The position numbers were made by a program, and so were the translations under genes. A DNA stretch of 64,000 nucleotides from Gammaproteobacteria bacterium 42_54_T18. GTDB taxonomy: Bacteria > Pseudomonadota > Gammaproteobacteria > Pseudomonadales > Ketobacteraceae. This document shows, piece by piece, positions 18,140-31,786 of this stretch (positions are counted from its first letter, which is position 1; each line of letters opens with the position of its first letter). Under the pieces are notes generated by a model, which was not told where the DNA came from, searched no databases, and was given only the letters and a program-made list of their open reading frames with translations. The DNA lies in NCBI GenBank assembly GCA_002163245.1, contig MAAL01000054.1, positions 113,950 to 177,949 on the forward strand, in the 5' to 3' direction.

Positions 18140-20278
18140 ATGAATAATGAGATGCAAGAATATACTAGCCTAGTTGACATGTTGTTTTCCCAATCAGATT
18201 CGTTAGGGGAGAGGCTTTTTGCTGAGTTTCTAGGCGAGGATGGCAGTGTTGAATCGACGTTAAGTTTTTCTGAATTGTATTCAGAAGCACGGAGTATTGC
18301 AGTAGGGCTAGCGGAGAAGGGAGTACAGGGTAAAAATGTTATTTTGTTATACCCCCCTGGATTAGAATATATTAAAGCGTTTTTTGCCTGTATGTGTGCT
18401 GGTGCAACTCCAGTCCCCGCGTACCCACCAATGGGTGAAAAAGACATAGAACGATTAATTCGGATTATTAAGGATTGTGACGCTGAATTAATTCTTTCAC
18501 AGTCGTTACTAACTCCAATGATCCAATACTGGATAAATTCAAATGCTGAAAAAACAGATGTTGCCTGTTTTTCGACAGATACCATTGCTATAGCTTCCGA
18601 TGTGGAATTTGCTGTTTTTAAGCCCCATATTGATGATGTCGCATTCTTACAGTATACCTCCGGGTCTACTGGACACCCAAAAGGGGTAATGGTTAGCCAT
18701 AGAAATTTAATCGAAAATTTTAAAAGTATCGCTCAATGTTTTACGGATAAAAATAAACGAGATTTGGATAAGGATTGCTACAAAACGGTTATTTGGTTGC
18801 CACCATTTCATGATATGGGTTTGATTGGTGGCATTCTAATGCCCCTTTATTTGGGGAGTAGTGTCACATTAATGTCACCGCTAACTTTTTTAAAAACGCC
18901 TTATATATGGTTAAAAGCCATAAGTGATCGAAAAGCAAATGTAAGTGGAGGACCGAATTTTTCCTATCAATATTGTGTTAAAAAAATAACACCAGAACAA
19001 AGAGATAGCCTAGACCTAAGTCATTGGGATATTGCGTTTAATGGAGCAGAACCGATTCAGGCTGCGTCTTTGCGTAATTTCTCTGAATATTTTTCCTCAA
19101 CAGGATTTAAAAATAATGCATTTTTACCCTGTTATGGCTTGGCAGAAGCAACTTTGTTTGTCGCTGGATCTCCACAGGGAAGAGGGATGCTCACTCGTCC
19201 TACCTGCTTGGATGCATTGGCCATTGGGGACAGTAAAAAGAAAATGGTAACGAATAAGCGTGCAGAGCTAGTAAGTTCAGGAGTGCTTGCATCCCAAACG
19301 TCGGTTGAAATTGTGAATCCTTCCACAAATTGTCGTGTAGAGCACGGAAAAATAGGTGAGATTTGGGTTAACAGTCCATCAGTATGTGCTGGATACTGGG
19401 GGAAACCACAATACTCAGAGAGAGTATTTCGAGCCAAAATTAAAAATGATGAAAATACCACAGAAGGTATGAGCTATTTGCGAACGGGTGACCTCGGATT
19501 TATGGATGATGGTGAACTCTTTGTTACGGGTAGATTAAAAGAGGTAGTGATTATTGCGGGTCGAAATCACTACCCACAAGATTTGGAGTTATCATTCCAG
19601 AAATCGTCCGAGGATGTTAGAAAAGGTTGTGGGGCCGCATTTACGGTATCCGGTGCAGAGGGAGAGCAGCTGGTAGTGGTGCAGGAGGTGTCAAAAGCGT
19701 TAACGTTGAGCGACGATGGTTGGGCCAAGCTAGCACTAAAAGGGGCAGGAGAAATATCGTCCCGACATGGGATTTCTGCAAAATCAATTGTGTTAATAGC
19801 CGCAGGTTCATTACCAAAAACCTCAAGTGGAAAAATACAGCGTGTTGATGCCAAACGACAATATGAAGCGGATCAGTTGAATGTGGTTTACAGCTGGGGT
19901 AATAAAAAGTCTCGTCAAGGAGGAAGAATCAACAAAGTAGAAAGTAAAGTGGTTAGTATTCTTGGTGAAAGCCAGCAAGATTTACAAGAAAAAATGCTCT
20001 CTTGGTTGGCGAATCATTTGAACGTTGATAGCCACCTTCTAGATTTAGACTTAACGTTTTCTGAGCTAGGTCTTGATTCCATTGATGCGATTGCACTTGT
20101 CGATTTATTGCAAGACTTTATTGGTCGTACCATACCTGCCACCGAATTGCTGCGGTATCCCACAGTTAATGCACTTATTAAACATTTCTCAATAGTGCGA
20201 CATCGAGGTGAACTTGATGGATCTATTCAAAATTTTCAAACGATTAATATTGAAAGTGAAGAGAATGAAGCATCTTGA
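18140..20278 (+). CDS. Fatty acyl-AMP ligase fused to acyl carrier protein (FAAL-ACP), cluster starter
   Basis: ATG at 18140 has GGAG six bases upstream; the GTG at 18128 does not. The first 590 or so residues are an adenylate-forming enzyme with YTSGSTGHPKGVMVSH (about 170), WLPPFHDMGLIGG, CYGLAEATLFVAGSP, the GDLG motif and KTSSGKIQR (about 560, with the catalytic lysine). The HDMGLIGG segment and the overall match are those of long-chain fatty acyl-AMP ligases, which pass the acyl group to an ACP rather than to CoA. A phosphopantetheine-binding ACP follows (ELGLDSIDAIAL, serine about 647). The protein should activate a cellular fatty acid and load its own ACP, then hand the chain to the first KS of the next protein. 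It is 128 bases upstream of the large PKS gene. Confidence 0.92.
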   Translation: MNNEMQEYTSLVDMLFSQSDSLGERLFAEFLGEDGSVESTLSFSELYSEARSIAVGLAEKGVQGKNVILLYPPGLEYIKAFFACMCAGATPVPAYPPMGEKDIERLIRIIKDCDAELILSQSLLTPMIQYWINSNAEKTDVACFSTDTIAIASDVEFAVFKPHIDDVAFLQYTSGSTGHPKGVMVSHRNLIENFKSIAQCFTDKNKRDLDKDCYKTVIWLPPFHDMGLIGGILMPLYLGSSVTLMSPLTFLKTPYIWLKAISDRKANVSGGPNFSYQYCVKKITPEQRDSLDLSHWDIAFNGAEPIQAASLRNFSEYFSSTGFKNNAFLPCYGLAEATLFVAGSPQGRGMLTRPTCLDALAIGDSKKKMVTNKRAELVSSGVLASQTSVEIVNPSTNCRVEHGKIGEIWVNSPSVCAGYWGKPQYSERVFRAKIKNDENTTEGMSYLRTGDLGFMDDGELFVTGRLKEVVIIAGRNHYPQDLELSFQKSSEDVRKGCGAAFTVSGAEGEQLVVVQEVSKALTLSDDGWAKLALKGAGEISSRHGISAKSIVLIAAGSLPKTSSGKIQRVDAKRQYEADQLNVVYSWGNKKSRQGGRINKVESKVVSILGESQQDLQEKMLSWLANHLNVDSHLLDLDLTFSELGLDSIDAIALVDLLQDFIGRTIPATELLRYPTVNALIKHFSIVRHRGELDGSIQNFQTINIESEENEAS

Positions 20279-20375
20279 TCTCTTGCCATTATAAATCGGT
20301 GAATCCATAAAGAATTCAGTGCGGTCTAGAAAGATAGGCTGAACTTTTTCCATAATACAAATAATAACGAGATAT

Positions 20376-20392
20376 CCAGTGGGTTTCACTGG
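20376..20392 (+). other. Short hairpin just before the PKS ribosome site
   Basis: CCAGTG (20376-20381) and CACTGG (20387-20392) form a perfect 6-bp stem with a GGTTT loop. It ends four bases before the GAGGG ribosome site of the large PKS. It could modulate translation or mRNA stability between the FAAL and PKS genes, or it could be chance. Confidence 0.3.
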
Positions 20393-20406
20393 CTCGAGGG
20401 AATGTC

Positions 20407-23400
20407 ATGTCTAATGAAAACAATAAAAGTGCCGTACTGAAAAAAGCCTTATTAGAATTAAAGCGTACAAAGTCAAAATTGCAACGAATAGAGAAAAATT
20501 CTTCGGAATCAATTGCCATTATTGGTATGGGGTGTCGTTTTCCTGGAGGCGTGAATAGCCCCGAGAAATTGTGGGACTTATTGAACAACAGCGTTGATGC
20601 CATTGTTGATATGGACAGAGAGCGATGGGATGCTGATTCAATTTATGATCCTAATCCAGAAACCCCTGGTACGTTGTACACTAAGGCAAATGGCCTTGTG
20701 GACGATGTTGATCAGTTTGATAATTCATTTTTTAATGTTGCTCCCGTAGAAGCTGAATTAATGGACCCCCAGCAACGATTGTTGATGGAGTCTTCCTGGA
20801 ATGCATTAGAACATGCGGGTATCGATCCTCGTACTTTGATGGGGTCAAAAACAGGGGTTTTTGTTGGTATTTGCCATCAGGGGTATTCTCAGCTGCAAGC
20901 AAAATATCGAGAGCTCGAGGATGTTTCTCCTTATGATGGGACCGGGAACGCGCATGCGATTGCATCGGGCCGTATTAGTTATCTTCTGGGGTTGCAAGGT
21001 CCAAGTTTATCGATTGATACGGCGTGTTCTTCGTCATTGATTACGTTACATCTGGCGGTGCAAAGTTTACGAAATAAGGAAAGCGATATTGGGCTGGCTG
21101 GTGGCGTGAACCTGATTTTGGAGCCGTCAACGTCAATGGTTTTTGCTAAAGCGGGCATGTTATCTCCTGATGGGCGTTGTAAGACATTTGATTCCAGCGC
21201 AAACGGTTATGTGCGTGGTGAAGGTTGTGGCATGGTGGTCCTCAAGCGTTTATCAGATGCACAGCGTGATGGTGATAACGTTTTAGCGGTTATCAAAGGT
21301 TCTGCCGTTAACCAGGATGGAAAAAGCCAAGGGATAACAGCTCCGAATGAGCTTGCACAAGAAAAAGTATTAGCCGCGGCGTTAAAAGACGCAAAGACAG
21401 CCCCTCAAGATGTTGGTTATGTTGAGGCCCACGGCACGGGAACGTCATTAGGGGATCCTATTGAACTGGCAGCATTGCAATCGGTTTATGGGAAGCAACG
21501 AGATGGTGCCAGCCCACTCATGGTGGGATCTATTAAAACCAACATAGGCCACCTTGAAGCTGCAGCAGGTATTGCGGGGCTAATGAAAGTTGTATTGACA
21601 TTACAGCATAATAAAATCCCTCAGCATTTGCATTTTGAAGAGCCTAACCCTTATTTTGATTGGTCGTCATCGGCCATAGCTGTACCAAAAAAATCACAAG
21701 AATGGTTGTCTTGTGAACAGCCTGGCGAACAACGTATCGCTGGTTTGAGTTCGTTTGGATTTAGTGGGACAAACTGCCACATTATTATTGCGGATGAGCC
21801 GGTAAAGAATAATGAACCTGAATGCGTGCCTGAAGAAGGGAAGAGTGAGTGTGAATACTCGTCTTCATTGTTATCAATATCGGCAAAATCAGAGCCAGCG
21901 TTACAGGAATATATTGAAAGCTATATTGAGTTTTTAGCAGAGACAGAGAAAAGCGAAGCCCCATTCGATTGGAAAGATATATGTTTCACTAACTTAACGG
22001 GCCGTAGTCACTTTAATCATCGTGTGATTTTTAGAGGTGAATCTGTTTCTGACGCGAGGGAGACGTTGCAAAATCTGTTGCAAGGATCGTTACCAAGCGA
22101 ATCGGACGGCTCCAAAATTACTACTTCTGGTAATACGAAGAAAAATGTGAAACTTGCAATGGTATACACAGGGCAAAGTGCCCAGTATATTGGAATGGGT
22201 AAGCAGCTGTATAACACATTTCCAGTGTTTAGAGCGGCGTTAGATAAATGTGTCGATTTGATTTCTGAAGCGCAATGTGAACTGGATCCATATTATAAAA
22301 CTAGGCCTCTCAAATCAGTGCTTTGGGATGATGAAATCGAAGGTGAGGCGAATTGCTTATTAAATGAAACTCAGTTTACCCAGCCAGCAATTTTCGCAAT
22401 TCAATACGCATTAACAGCACTGTGGGGAAGCTTAGGTGTTGAGCCTGCCGTTGTATCAGGTCATAGCATTGGGGAATATGCAGCAGCAGTAACAGCCGGG
22501 GTTATGAGCGTAGAGACGGCATCAATGTTAATTTCTTCACGTGCACACCTTATGCAAAAACTATGTGAAGGCGGTGCCATGGCAACGATTTTTGCTGGTG
22601 TAGACCAAGTGAAACCGTTACTGGATATGGTGAGTGGCCATATTGCAATTGCAGCTCAGAATGGGAAAAACAATTGTGTAATTTCTGGGGATCAAGAAGC
22701 CGTTGATTCTGCGATAGCGTTATTAGCGGATGAAAATGTTAAGGCAAGGCCTTTGTTGGTTTCTCATGGTTTTCATTCGCCAATGATGACACCAATGTTG
22801 GATGCCTTTAGAAAGGTTGTGGCTAAGGCCACACTGAATACCCCTCGTATCCGTTTTATTTCTACTCAAAGTGGAAATTCAGTAGCTAAAGAAGTGACTG
22901 ATCCTGAGTACTGGGTATCACATATCGCCTCTTCAGTTCAGTTTTATGATGCAGGACAGGCACTATTGCAGCAGAACTGTAATGTAACTCTAGAAATTGG
23001 TCCTGGGATGGGACTAAGTAAAATGTTGTCACTGTCTAATGACAGTGACGAAGGCTGGTTAAATTGTCATAGTATTTCAAATGACCAAGAGGACGTGTTC
23101 AGTATTGAATCCACGTTGACGCAACTTTATGGTTTTGGATTTGATATTCGGTGGCGTAATCTTTTCATTGGCTTACAACCTAAAAAAGTGGAATTACCGA
23201 CATACCCTTACCAAACACAGAGTTTTTGGATTGATAAAATTCGCCTCGGTCAGTATAGCAATAACCAATGGGCCAATATGGCAGGGGACTGCTATCAATT
23301 GCAATGGCAGCCGCTACCGTTAACCCAAAAGCTGAGTGATAGGGATATTGATACAGAGCGTCATCAAGTACAGCATGATGCGTTAAAACATATAGTATTG

Positions 23401-26400
23401 ATTGGTAAGCCATCACCAGTGATACGAGAAATAGAGAAAAAAGCGTCTTGTCCAGTTTCTGTCATAACGCTGGGCGATATATCGATTGAACCCTCTTTAG
23501 CCTCTTTGTTATCGGAAAACCCTGCTTCACATGTTGTGTACTTAGCAGATAGTGATGCTGATAAGGTTGAGCTTATCGATAGCGTTTATCAACAAACAGA
23601 AACCTTATTGGCAATTCACAATGTGATGCAATCTAGAGGTGAACAGGTTGATGCAGAAAGAGGTAAGCTGTGGCTGATTACACAACGCTGTCATCAGGTT
23701 AAACTGGATTCTGGTCAAAATGATATCGCATCCCTGAATCTGACCAGTTACCCTCTATTGGGTTTATCGAAGAGTATTGCCCTAGAGTCGACAGAAAATT
23801 GGGGCGGAGTTATTGATGTATCAGGTGTTAATGTTGACAGTGAAAACGCTTCAGGTGCACTTAGTGAATCGATAATAGCTGAGATTTCCGGTGCAGCTGA
23901 AGAAGATTGTGTGTCATTGGTTGTATGTGATAACGGTGCAAATGCGCCGGAAGGCGAAAATATTGCTATTCAGCGATATGTTCAGCGATTACACAAAAAT
24001 AACGGAATGTTAAATGAAGCCAAAAGCTTAAAGGAATCAAATGCTGTCGATGCCGAGGCGGTATATTTAGTTACGGGTGGTCTGGGTGCTTTGGGTTTGC
24101 AGGTGGCGAGACGATTGGCAGAAAATGGTGCTGCTCACCTTGTATTGGTTAGTCGAAACGGACAACGAGAAACACTTAACGTAGAGCAGCTTGCGCATAT
24201 TGATGCGATTGAGGCGTGTGGTGCAGACGTTACCATTAGAAACATAGACATATCAGATACTAAGCAAACAACAGTACTTATAAATGATATTTCTGCCACA
24301 AGACCACTAAAGGGAATTGTACATGCAGCAGGAATTAGTGATATATGTCTTTTAGATGCAATGACTTCAGAAAAGTTTAGAAAGATAACACAATCGAAAA
24401 TTGAAGGTGGATGGAATCTGCATAGTGCAACGCAATCATCCGATTTGGATTTCTTTCTGGTTTTCTCTTCCATAGCCTCAGTATGGGGCTCTGGAGGAAT
24501 GGCGCATTATGCCGCTGGGAATCAATTTTTGGATGGCTTAGTCCGCTATCGAAAAAGTCTTGGGTTACCGGCATCATCGGTAAACTGGGGGCCTTGGAAA
24601 GGATCTGGCATGGCGCAAGGTGATGCCGAAGTTGAAGCCAGCAAGCGTGGTTTACAACCGTTGAATCCAGAAGAATGCCTATCTATTGTTGAAGCGGCAA
24701 TATCACTTCCTTATCAATCTATTGTTTTTGCTGATGTTGATTGGGGGGTCTTTAAGGAGATTTTTGAAGTTCGTAGAAAACACCCATTGCTTACAAATGT
24801 TGGACATTCGGTATTGTTTAAGGCCGAGCATTTAGGTGTTAAGAATGCATTTTTTGTATCGTTATATGCGATGGATATTGAGCAACGTAGTGTGCAGATT
24901 GTTGGGTATCTACAGTCTCTTCTCGCCAGAATTGTTGGCAAAGACGAAGGTGATGTTATTGATCCAGAATTACCATTAATGGATTTGGGTATTGATTCCA
25001 TTATGGCGTTAGATATTAAGAAACAATTGGAGATGGATACTGGAGAGAAAATACCAGCAACACTTATATTTGACTATCCAACCATTAACCGTATTGCTGA
25101 TCATTTTAGTACTCGTTTGTTTGAGAGTAAGGGTGATGTAGAGCAGGATGGAAATACTGGATCAGAATCTAGTAGGAATAACTATCAAGATGAAGCCATT
25201 GCTATAGTAGGTATTGGTAGTCGACTCCCTAAAGCCCCCAATGGTCCTATCGATTTTTGGAAGTTACTAAAAGAGGGCGAGTCAGGTATCAATGACAGCC
25301 CCTCTGATCGTTGGTCTCTCGATGATTATTTAGATGTAGACCCAGAGGCACCTGGTAAGGCGTATACATTAGCAGCGGGACTTATTGACGATATTCAAGG
25401 TTTTGATGGCAAACTGTTTGGCATTGCGCCCAGAGAAATCGAAAGTATGGAGCCTCAACAGCGCATGACGTTGGAAGCTTGTTGGGGGGCGCTAGAACAT
25501 GCAGGTTATGCTCCGCAGAGTATGAATGGCAGTAATACTGGCGTGTTTATGGGGATAGGTGCGAATGAGTATATTCGTGCTTGTGCAGAGAATGCCCGTG
25601 AAGAAGATATTATGTTTATACCAACGGGTAATGCAACCAATGTTATTTCTGGTCGTGTTGCTTTTAGTTTAGGGTTAACTGGCCCTTGTATGGCAATAGA
25701 TACCGCATGTTCCTCTTCATCGGTAGCGATTCACACTGCTTGTCAAAGTTTACGAAATGCCGAATGTGATATGGCGTTAGCCGGTGGTGTCAACGCGATG
25801 ATTATGCCGGAAACATTTGTGGCGTTATCAAAAGCGCATATGCTATCAAAAACGGGGCGTTGTAAAACTTTTGATGCTAATGCTGACGGTTATGTTCGTG
25901 GTGAAGGCGTTGGTGTTATTGCGCTAAAGCGTTTGAGCGATGCTCAACGAGATAATGATCCCATTATTGCGGTTATTCGTGGTTCAGCGATGAATCAAGA
26001 TGGTCGCAGTAGCAGTTTAACAGCACCAAACGGTCCATCTCAGCAGGCTGTTATTCAAAAGGCACTTAATAATGCCAATGTTGATGCAGGGGATGTGGAT
26101 TGGGTGGAAACCCATGGTACCGCGACACCATTAGGTGATCCTATTGAGGTGCAGTCATTAGAGGCTACATATGGCGCGAAACGTAGTGCTGATGACCCAT
26201 TGATCATTAGCGCGGTTAAAACCAATATAGGGCATTTAGAATCGGCTGCGGGTGTTTCAAGTGTTATTAAAACTGCATTGGCATTGGATAATGAATATAT
26301 ACCTGCTCATCTAAACTTTACGGAATTTAATCCCCATATCGCGGTTGATAAATCACTATTTACTATTCCTGTAAACGGAATGCCATGGCAACGTGGTGAA

Positions 26401-29400
26401 AGAAAACGATTTGCGGGAGTGAGTTCGTTCGGATTTAGCGGTACCAATGTACATCTTATTTTAGAAGAAGCTCCGATTCGAGAGGAAATGAAAAATACCG
26501 TCGAACGCAATGAGCATGTACTTATCTTGAGTGCAAAAACAGAAGCATCGTTGCTACAAAGTTGTAAATTCTATGCAGATTTTATCGAAAATGTAGCGAT
26601 ACCATCAGCAAACTGTAGTTTGGCTGATATCGCTTATACGCTAAATACTGCTCGTGATACGTTTGAATACAAGGCCGCAATTGTTGTTAAGGATCTAGAT
26701 AAAGCGGTCGCAAAATTGAAACCATTAGCGGAAGGTATTGACGGTATTGGTGCTTTTTTACATCAACCTGAGGCTAATAAGTCGAATGCTAAGAACGGGG
26801 TGGGGGCAACAATTGCGATGTTGTTCTCTGGTCAGGGAGCGCAGTATCATGGTATGGCTAAAGCATTGTATGAACAACAGCCTGCATTTACTGCTTCAAT
26901 GGATGTCTGTGATGCATTAGTAATGGAATACGCAGATTGGAGCCTGCTTGATGTTTTGTGGGGTGATGATGTTGATAGAGTTAACATTACACAATATACA
27001 CAACCTGCAATTTTCTGCTTAGAGTATTGTTTGGCGCAACATTGGATGTCCTTAGGCATTAAACCCAGTGTGATGATTGGACATAGTGTTGGTGAATATT
27101 GTGCTGCTGTCATAGCAGGTATTTTCTCTCTGGAAGCGGCTATTAAGCTCATTGTTGCTCGGGGTCGTTTGATGGTGGAGCTAACGCAGCCTGGCGATAT
27201 GGTTGCGGTCTTGGCTGAAGAAACCGTGGTTGATGGATTGTTAAAGAAATACGACGGTGTACAGTTGGCAGCAAAAAATGCGCCAAATAATATGGTGCTG
27301 TCGGGGGAGAGTGATGTAGTTAAAGCGCTTATTGTAGAATGTAACGATAGAAATATAGAAACTCGGGAATTGATTGTTTCCCATGCTTTCCATTCTTTAA
27401 TGATGGAGCCTATGTTGGAGGAGTTCTCTAACGTTGCGCAGACAATCGAATTCCAGTCTGCGCAATTACCTATTATCTCAACGGTAACGGGGAATTTAAA
27501 TCAAGGTGAAATGTCTACACCGGCGTACTGGGTTAAACAAGTCAGTGCGGCAGTTCGATTTAGTGACGCGCTATTAGCGTTAGAGAGCGCAGTAGATCTG
27601 GGCGTTGATATCGCTTTAGAAGTAGGGCCTAGTGTCACGTTAGTTGGATTGGCAAAACAGACACTAAGTGATACGAATATTCAATTAATAAATACCTTAA
27701 GAATAAAACAAGACGCACACCGTCAATTCTGTTTAGCGTTAGCGCAGCTTGCGGTTAAAGGAGTGAGAGTTGATTGGCAGGCATTTGATAAACCGTATCA
27801 GCGTCAACGTGTTGGATTACCAACATACGCTTTTGATCGAAAGCGTTATTGGCTCGGAGATCAATCTAAAGGTGTTAATAGTGTTTCCGGAAAATCAAGT
27901 GTAGGAGAGGCAACCGAGAACTTGTTGACCATGGCCAGGTCCCCTATGTCTGAGGATATTTTCTTTGAAAATAGCTTTACCTTTGATCAGCCTTTTAATT
28001 TGAACGATCACCGGTTATATGAAGTTGTAGTTGCCCCCGGGGCATTTCATGTCGCTATGGGGCTTAACTGTAGCCGTGATGTGTTTGGTGAAAGACCCTT
28101 TAAGTTGGATGATATCATCTTTCCAGAACCACTTATCTTTGATGATAATGAGCAACGACGTTTACATTATTGTTTCTCGCCGGTAGAAAAAGAGCGGTCT
28201 CAAACGAGTGATGAGACGGCTGAATATCAGGTTAAAGGGTTCAGCAGAGATGAATCTTCAAGTACCGATGCCCATCAATGGACCATGCATACCAGTATGA
28301 ATGCAACGGCTTGTGAGGAGGCTGATACGGATCAATCGTTAACACTTATAGATATTGATCAAATAAAACATCGAACTACCGCTGAAATCACGGGAGATGC
28401 ATTCTATGAGCAGATGTGGAATGCAGGTTATCATTTAGGGTCGGAATTTCGTTGGATTGAACATATATGGCGCCGTTCCGGAGAGGCGTTAACGATGTTG
28501 CGTTTACCAGAGTCTGGATTAGAAAAAGGAAAGTTTTTGATTCACCCAGGGTTAATGGACTCCTGTTTTCAGAGCTCAATCCTCGCTGCGGATCGTGAAG
28601 CGTTAGATACATCGATGTTAGACGCTATTTATATTCCTTTTGCAGTTGAGAATTTACGATTTTATCATGCGCCGACTTCACGCTTATGGTGCCATGTTAA
28701 AAGTATGAATCCGATTGCAGATGCAGAAGAAGGTTTTGCAGAAAGTTATACCCATAATATCCAAGTATATGATGATACTGGGCGTATTATTATTGATGTA
28801 GAGGCTCTGCATAGTAAGCGAGCACCGAAAGAGGCGCTGTTAAAAGCGCTTAAAAAGAGTGCTTTTGAAAATCATTATCAAGTAAATTGGAAATCAGCGA
28901 CGCTATCAAAAGGTGAAGAACAAAGTAGTGAGCAGGGTAGTGAAAAGCGTAAGGAAAAACTTCCTGATAACATACTTGTGGTGTCAGACGGAGGGGGGGT
29001 ATCTGAGGGACTGGTATCCCGAATCAAAGACCGAGGAGTAAATATTACTCATGTGAAACAGGGAGAGCAGAACGTAACGCAAATAGCCGTTGTTAGTAAG
29101 CTACTCGCGGATTGTGCAGCAGAAAAACCCTTAACCGGAATTGTCTATATTGCACCAACTGAAATGCAAGGCATGTCAATTTTAGAACAGCAACGTCCAA
29201 TTTATGAGCCCTTGCTTAACATTATTAAAGCGGTTCAGATGCAAGGAGGCTTGGATGTCGCTAGGCTGTGGTGTGTCACTCAAGGGGCGGTTTCGGTTCA
29301 GCGCTCTGATGAAAAAGTTAACCCCAATCACACCGGGATACTGGGTTTTGGAAAAGTTCTCAATATGGAGAACCCAGAATTTAATGCTGTCTTTATTGAT

Positions 29401-31764
29401 ATTGATGCACAACAACCTGAATCCTGTATTAGCGGATTGGTGGAAGAGTTAACACAGAGTGCAGAGGAAAATCAGGTAGCGTTGCGCCCACAAGGTCGTT
29501 GGGTTGCAAGGTTGGCTAGGTTTGATAATGTCGATACGGCGGGATTAGATATTCCACCTGCGCCAAATCATTTGTTGGTGGAGAAAAAGGGCACCTTTGA
29601 TGAACTGAAGTTTGTGTCTTATACCATGCGTCCCATGGGTGAAACTGAGGTTCAGGTGCGAGTACTAAGTGCGGGTTTGAACTTCCGTGATGTGATGGGT
29701 GTATTGGATGTGTACCCTGGAGAGCCGGGGCCGTTAGGCGGTGAGTGTGTTGGTGAAATTGTTAGAATGGGGGAGCAGGTCACCGGTTACACCATTGGCG
29801 AACGGGTGATGGTTCCATTGGCGCAAAGTTGTATGGGGTCAAATACCACTGTTGGCTATCAACTTATTTCAAAGACACCAACGAATCTAACTATTAACGA
29901 AGCTGCTACCTTACCGGTAGCCTATAGCACAGCGCTATATGCGTTGGATGACCTTGCTCAATTACAGCCTGGTGAACGCGTGTTGATACATGCGGGAGCA
30001 GGAGGGGTTGGTCTTGCTGCGATTTATATTGCAAAACATGCCGGTGCAGAAGTGTTTGCAACGGCCAGTGAGAAAAAGCGAGAATTTTTGAGAAGTATTG
30101 GTGTTGAGCATGTTCTGGATTCACGGTCATTGAGTTTTGCCCAAGATATTAGAGAAATCACTGACGGCGGTGGTGTGGATGTCGTATTAAATTCTCTCGC
30201 AGGTGAGTTTATTCCGACTAGTATGTCATTGCTGAATGCTGGCGGAAGGTTCATTGAAATTGGAAAGGCGGATATATGGTCACAAGACCGTGTGGCTACA
30301 TTTAGAAATGATATTAGCTACCATCATTTTGACTTGGTTACCGTCACCATGATGGATCCAATGAAATTGAAAGCGCTAATGGAAATAATCATTGAACGAA
30401 CAGAGCAGGGTGCCTATCAACCTTTGCCGTTTACTTTGTTCGCTCAGCGTAATGCAGTAGATGCATTTCGATATATGGCACAAGGGAAGCACATTGGGAA
30501 AATTCTTATTGCGCCTGAGCCTGACCCCGCCGTTATTGATAAAGATAAGAGTTACCTAATTACCGGAGCAACCGGTGGTTTAGGACTATTGTTTGCTAAT
30601 TGGTTAGCTGAGCAGGGTGCTGGCGAACTAATACTAGCAGCTCGAAGGGATGCCTCTGTTGTAGCTCCTGATCAGATAGCGTTACTGGAATCTAAAGGGT
30701 GTTCGGTAAGGTGTGTAATTGCTGATATTGGCGATGAGAAGTCTGTTAGTACATTATTTGATGGTATTGAAACTCAGAGTAAACCTCTGGGCGGAATTAT
30801 CCATGGAGCGGGTGTACTAAACGATGGCTTCTTGATGAATCAAGATATGGCGAGTTTCGACAAAGTTATGCTTCCTAAGTTGGTCGGTGCTTGGAATCTT
30901 CATACAGCCACACAAAACTTGCCCCTTGACTTTTTTGTTCTGTTTTCTTCGTTGTCTTCTTTATTGGGAGCGCCAGGGCAGTCAAATTATGCTGCAGCCA
31001 ACGGATTTTTAGATGGTTTAGCAAGTTTACGTCGACAGCAAGGTTTAGCGGCGACGGCAATCAATTGGGGACCTTGGGCAGAAGTGGGTATGGCAGCCAA
31101 TGCATCGGTGGAGGCGAATGCAAAAGCCAGTGGGGTTAATTATATTTTACCTACGGATGGTTTAGATTGGTTTGAAAAGGTATTGGAACAACAACCCATA
31201 CAACGAGGTTTAATTGATGTCGATTGGGGTCAACTCGCAAGTAATATGCAAGGTCAACTACCACGATTTATATCTGAATTGGATGTGAAGAGTTCGGTTG
31301 CAGTGGATGAAAACCTTCACAAAATGGCCAAGCAATTTCGAGAAGATTTAGCGGTAGCACCAATCGACGAACGCACTCCTATGCTGATTGATAAAATATG
31401 TGAGCAAATAAAACTTGTGATGGGCTTGGAGGATGATGAAATTATTGATCCGAACCAACCGCTGCAGGAATTAGGGTTGGATTCGTTAATGGCTGTTGAG
31501 TTGCGTAATATCCTTTGTGCATTGATTGATAAGCAACTTCCAGCGACGTTGATGTTTAAATACCCTACGGTTGCAAGTCTAAGTACATTTCTCATTGATG
31601 ATATGTTCAAAGATGATATGCCTGTAGAAGAAGGTGTTCAGGTGGCTGTTATCGAAGAGGAAGTTGAGGAGGAAGAGGATAGCCTTGATGATCTAAGCGA
31701 AGAAGAGCTTGAAGCGATGTTAAATGACGAGCTCAGCGAAGAAACAGATGACAGCGACTTTTAA
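20407..31764 (+). CDS. Two-module type I polyketide synthase: KS-AT-KR-ACP / KS-AT-DH-ER-KR-ACP
   Basis: The 3785-residue protein opens with a coiled-coil docking segment ([15 protein letters not shown]). Module 1 has a KS with [20 protein letters not shown] and GHLEAAAG, an AT with GHSIGE (about 684) and HGFHS, a KR (TGGLGALG about 1218; [14 protein letters not shown]), and an ACP (GIDSIM, about 1529). Module 2 has a KS (Cys about 1765), an AT (GHSVGE about 2224, HAFHS), a DH (His about 2533, Asp about 2717 in [11 protein letters not shown]), an ER ([20 protein letters not shown]; about 3050-3370), a KR (about 3380) and an ACP (GLDSLM, about 3689). An acidic C-terminal docking tail follows. 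HAFH-type ATs indicate malonyl-CoA. Module 1 should leave a beta-hydroxyl and module 2 should reduce fully. The DH box has Glu where Gly is usual (HxxxE). KR1 has the tryptophan and lacks the LDD of B-type KRs, suggesting an A-type hydroxyl. Confidence 0.94.
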   Translation: MSNENNKSAVLKKALLELKRTKSKLQRIEKNSSESIAIIGMGCRFPGGVNSPEKLWDLLNNSVDAIVDMDRERWDADSIYDPNPETPGTLYTKANGLVDDVDQFDNSFFNVAPVEAELMDPQQRLLMESSWNALEHAGIDPRTLMGSKTGVFVGICHQGYSQLQAKYRELEDVSPYDGTGNAHAIASGRISYLLGLQGPSLSIDTACSSSLITLHLAVQSLRNKESDIGLAGGVNLILEPSTSMVFAKAGMLSPDGRCKTFDSSANGYVRGEGCGMVVLKRLSDAQRDGDNVLAVIKGSAVNQDGKSQGITAPNELAQEKVLAAALKDAKTAPQDVGYVEAHGTGTSLGDPIELAALQSVYGKQRDGASPLMVGSIKTNIGHLEAAAGIAGLMKVVLTLQHNKIPQHLHFEEPNPYFDWSSSAIAVPKKSQEWLSCEQPGEQRIAGLSSFGFSGTNCHIIIADEPVKNNEPECVPEEGKSECEYSSSLLSISAKSEPALQEYIESYIEFLAETEKSEAPFDWKDICFTNLTGRSHFNHRVIFRGESVSDARETLQNLLQGSLPSESDGSKITTSGNTKKNVKLAMVYTGQSAQYIGMGKQLYNTFPVFRAALDKCVDLISEAQCELDPYYKTRPLKSVLWDDEIEGEANCLLNETQFTQPAIFAIQYALTALWGSLGVEPAVVSGHSIGEYAAAVTAGVMSVETASMLISSRAHLMQKLCEGGAMATIFAGVDQVKPLLDMVSGHIAIAAQNGKNNCVISGDQEAVDSAIALLADENVKARPLLVSHGFHSPMMTPMLDAFRKVVAKATLNTPRIRFISTQSGNSVAKEVTDPEYWVSHIASSVQFYDAGQALLQQNCNVTLEIGPGMGLSKMLSLSNDSDEGWLNCHSISNDQEDVFSIESTLTQLYGFGFDIRWRNLFIGLQPKKVELPTYPYQTQSFWIDKIRLGQYSNNQWANMAGDCYQLQWQPLPLTQKLSDRDIDTERHQVQHDALKHIVLIGKPSPVIREIEKKASCPVSVITLGDISIEPSLASLLSENPASHVVYLADSDADKVELIDSVYQQTETLLAIHNVMQSRGEQVDAERGKLWLITQRCHQVKLDSGQNDIASLNLTSYPLLGLSKSIALESTENWGGVIDVSGVNVDSENASGALSESIIAEISGAAEEDCVSLVVCDNGANAPEGENIAIQRYVQRLHKNNGMLNEAKSLKESNAVDAEAVYLVTGGLGALGLQVARRLAENGAAHLVLVSRNGQRETLNVEQLAHIDAIEACGADVTIRNIDISDTKQTTVLINDISATRPLKGIVHAAGISDICLLDAMTSEKFRKITQSKIEGGWNLHSATQSSDLDFFLVFSSIASVWGSGGMAHYAAGNQFLDGLVRYRKSLGLPASSVNWGPWKGSGMAQGDAEVEASKRGLQPLNPEECLSIVEAAISLPYQSIVFADVDWGVFKEIFEVRRKHPLLTNVGHSVLFKAEHLGVKNAFFVSLYAMDIEQRSVQIVGYLQSLLARIVGKDEGDVIDPELPLMDLGIDSIMALDIKKQLEMDTGEKIPATLIFDYPTINRIADHFSTRLFESKGDVEQDGNTGSESSRNNYQDEAIAIVGIGSRLPKAPNGPIDFWKLLKEGESGINDSPSDRWSLDDYLDVDPEAPGKAYTLAAGLIDDIQGFDGKLFGIAPREIESMEPQQRMTLEACWGALEHAGYAPQSMNGSNTGVFMGIGANEYIRACAENAREEDIMFIPTGNATNVISGRVAFSLGLTGPCMAIDTACSSSSVAIHTACQSLRNAECDMALAGGVNAMIMPETFVALSKAHMLSKTGRCKTFDANADGYVRGEGVGVIALKRLSDAQRDNDPIIAVIRGSAMNQDGRSSSLTAPNGPSQQAVIQKALNNANVDAGDVDWVETHGTATPLGDPIEVQSLEATYGAKRSADDPLIISAVKTNIGHLESAAGVSSVIKTALALDNEYIPAHLNFTEFNPHIAVDKSLFTIPVNGMPWQRGERKRFAGVSSFGFSGTNVHLILEEAPIREEMKNTVERNEHVLILSAKTEASLLQSCKFYADFIENVAIPSANCSLADIAYTLNTARDTFEYKAAIVVKDLDKAVAKLKPLAEGIDGIGAFLHQPEANKSNAKNGVGATIAMLFSGQGAQYHGMAKALYEQQPAFTASMDVCDALVMEYADWSLLDVLWGDDVDRVNITQYTQPAIFCLEYCLAQHWMSLGIKPSVMIGHSVGEYCAAVIAGIFSLEAAIKLIVARGRLMVELTQPGDMVAVLAEETVVDGLLKKYDGVQLAAKNAPNNMVLSGESDVVKALIVECNDRNIETRELIVSHAFHSLMMEPMLEEFSNVAQTIEFQSAQLPIISTVTGNLNQGEMSTPAYWVKQVSAAVRFSDALLALESAVDLGVDIALEVGPSVTLVGLAKQTLSDTNIQLINTLRIKQDAHRQFCLALAQLAVKGVRVDWQAFDKPYQRQRVGLPTYAFDRKRYWLGDQSKGVNSVSGKSSVGEATENLLTMARSPMSEDIFFENSFTFDQPFNLNDHRLYEVVVAPGAFHVAMGLNCSRDVFGERPFKLDDIIFPEPLIFDDNEQRRLHYCFSPVEKERSQTSDETAEYQVKGFSRDESSSTDAHQWTMHTSMNATACEEADTDQSLTLIDIDQIKHRTTAEITGDAFYEQMWNAGYHLGSEFRWIEHIWRRSGEALTMLRLPESGLEKGKFLIHPGLMDSCFQSSILAADREALDTSMLDAIYIPFAVENLRFYHAPTSRLWCHVKSMNPIADAEEGFAESYTHNIQVYDDTGRIIIDVEALHSKRAPKEALLKALKKSAFENHYQVNWKSATLSKGEEQSSEQGSEKRKEKLPDNILVVSDGGGVSEGLVSRIKDRGVNITHVKQGEQNVTQIAVVSKLLADCAAEKPLTGIVYIAPTEMQGMSILEQQRPIYEPLLNIIKAVQMQGGLDVARLWCVTQGAVSVQRSDEKVNPNHTGILGFGKVLNMENPEFNAVFIDIDAQQPESCISGLVEELTQSAEENQVALRPQGRWVARLARFDNVDTAGLDIPPAPNHLLVEKKGTFDELKFVSYTMRPMGETEVQVRVLSAGLNFRDVMGVLDVYPGEPGPLGGECVGEIVRMGEQVTGYTIGERVMVPLAQSCMGSNTTVGYQLISKTPTNLTINEAATLPVAYSTALYALDDLAQLQPGERVLIHAGAGGVGLAAIYIAKHAGAEVFATASEKKREFLRSIGVEHVLDSRSLSFAQDIREITDGGGVDVVLNSLAGEFIPTSMSLLNAGGRFIEIGKADIWSQDRVATFRNDISYHHFDLVTVTMMDPMKLKALMEIIIERTEQGAYQPLPFTLFAQRNAVDAFRYMAQGKHIGKILIAPEPDPAVIDKDKSYLITGATGGLGLLFANWLAEQGAGELILAARRDASVVAPDQIALLESKGCSVRCVIADIGDEKSVSTLFDGIETQSKPLGGIIHGAGVLNDGFLMNQDMASFDKVMLPKLVGAWNLHTATQNLPLDFFVLFSSLSSLLGAPGQSNYAAANGFLDGLASLRRQQGLAATAINWGPWAEVGMAANASVEANAKASGVNYILPTDGLDWFEKVLEQQPIQRGLIDVDWGQLASNMQGQLPRFISELDVKSSVAVDENLHKMAKQFREDLAVAPIDERTPMLIDKICEQIKLVMGLEDDEIIDPNQPLQELGLDSLMAVELRNILCALIDKQLPATLMFKYPTVASLSTFLIDDMFKDDMPVEEGVQVAVIEEEVEEEEDSLDDLSEEELEAMLNDELSEETDDSDF

Positions 31765-31786
31765 ATAATAATAAGAGGCAAGTATT

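Noticed and set aside
24135..24577. Antisense frames within the PKS KR domain, and similar ones across 20-43 kb
   Set aside because: Overlap conserved catalytic domains on the opposite strand; typical shadow frames of long GC-balanced genes.
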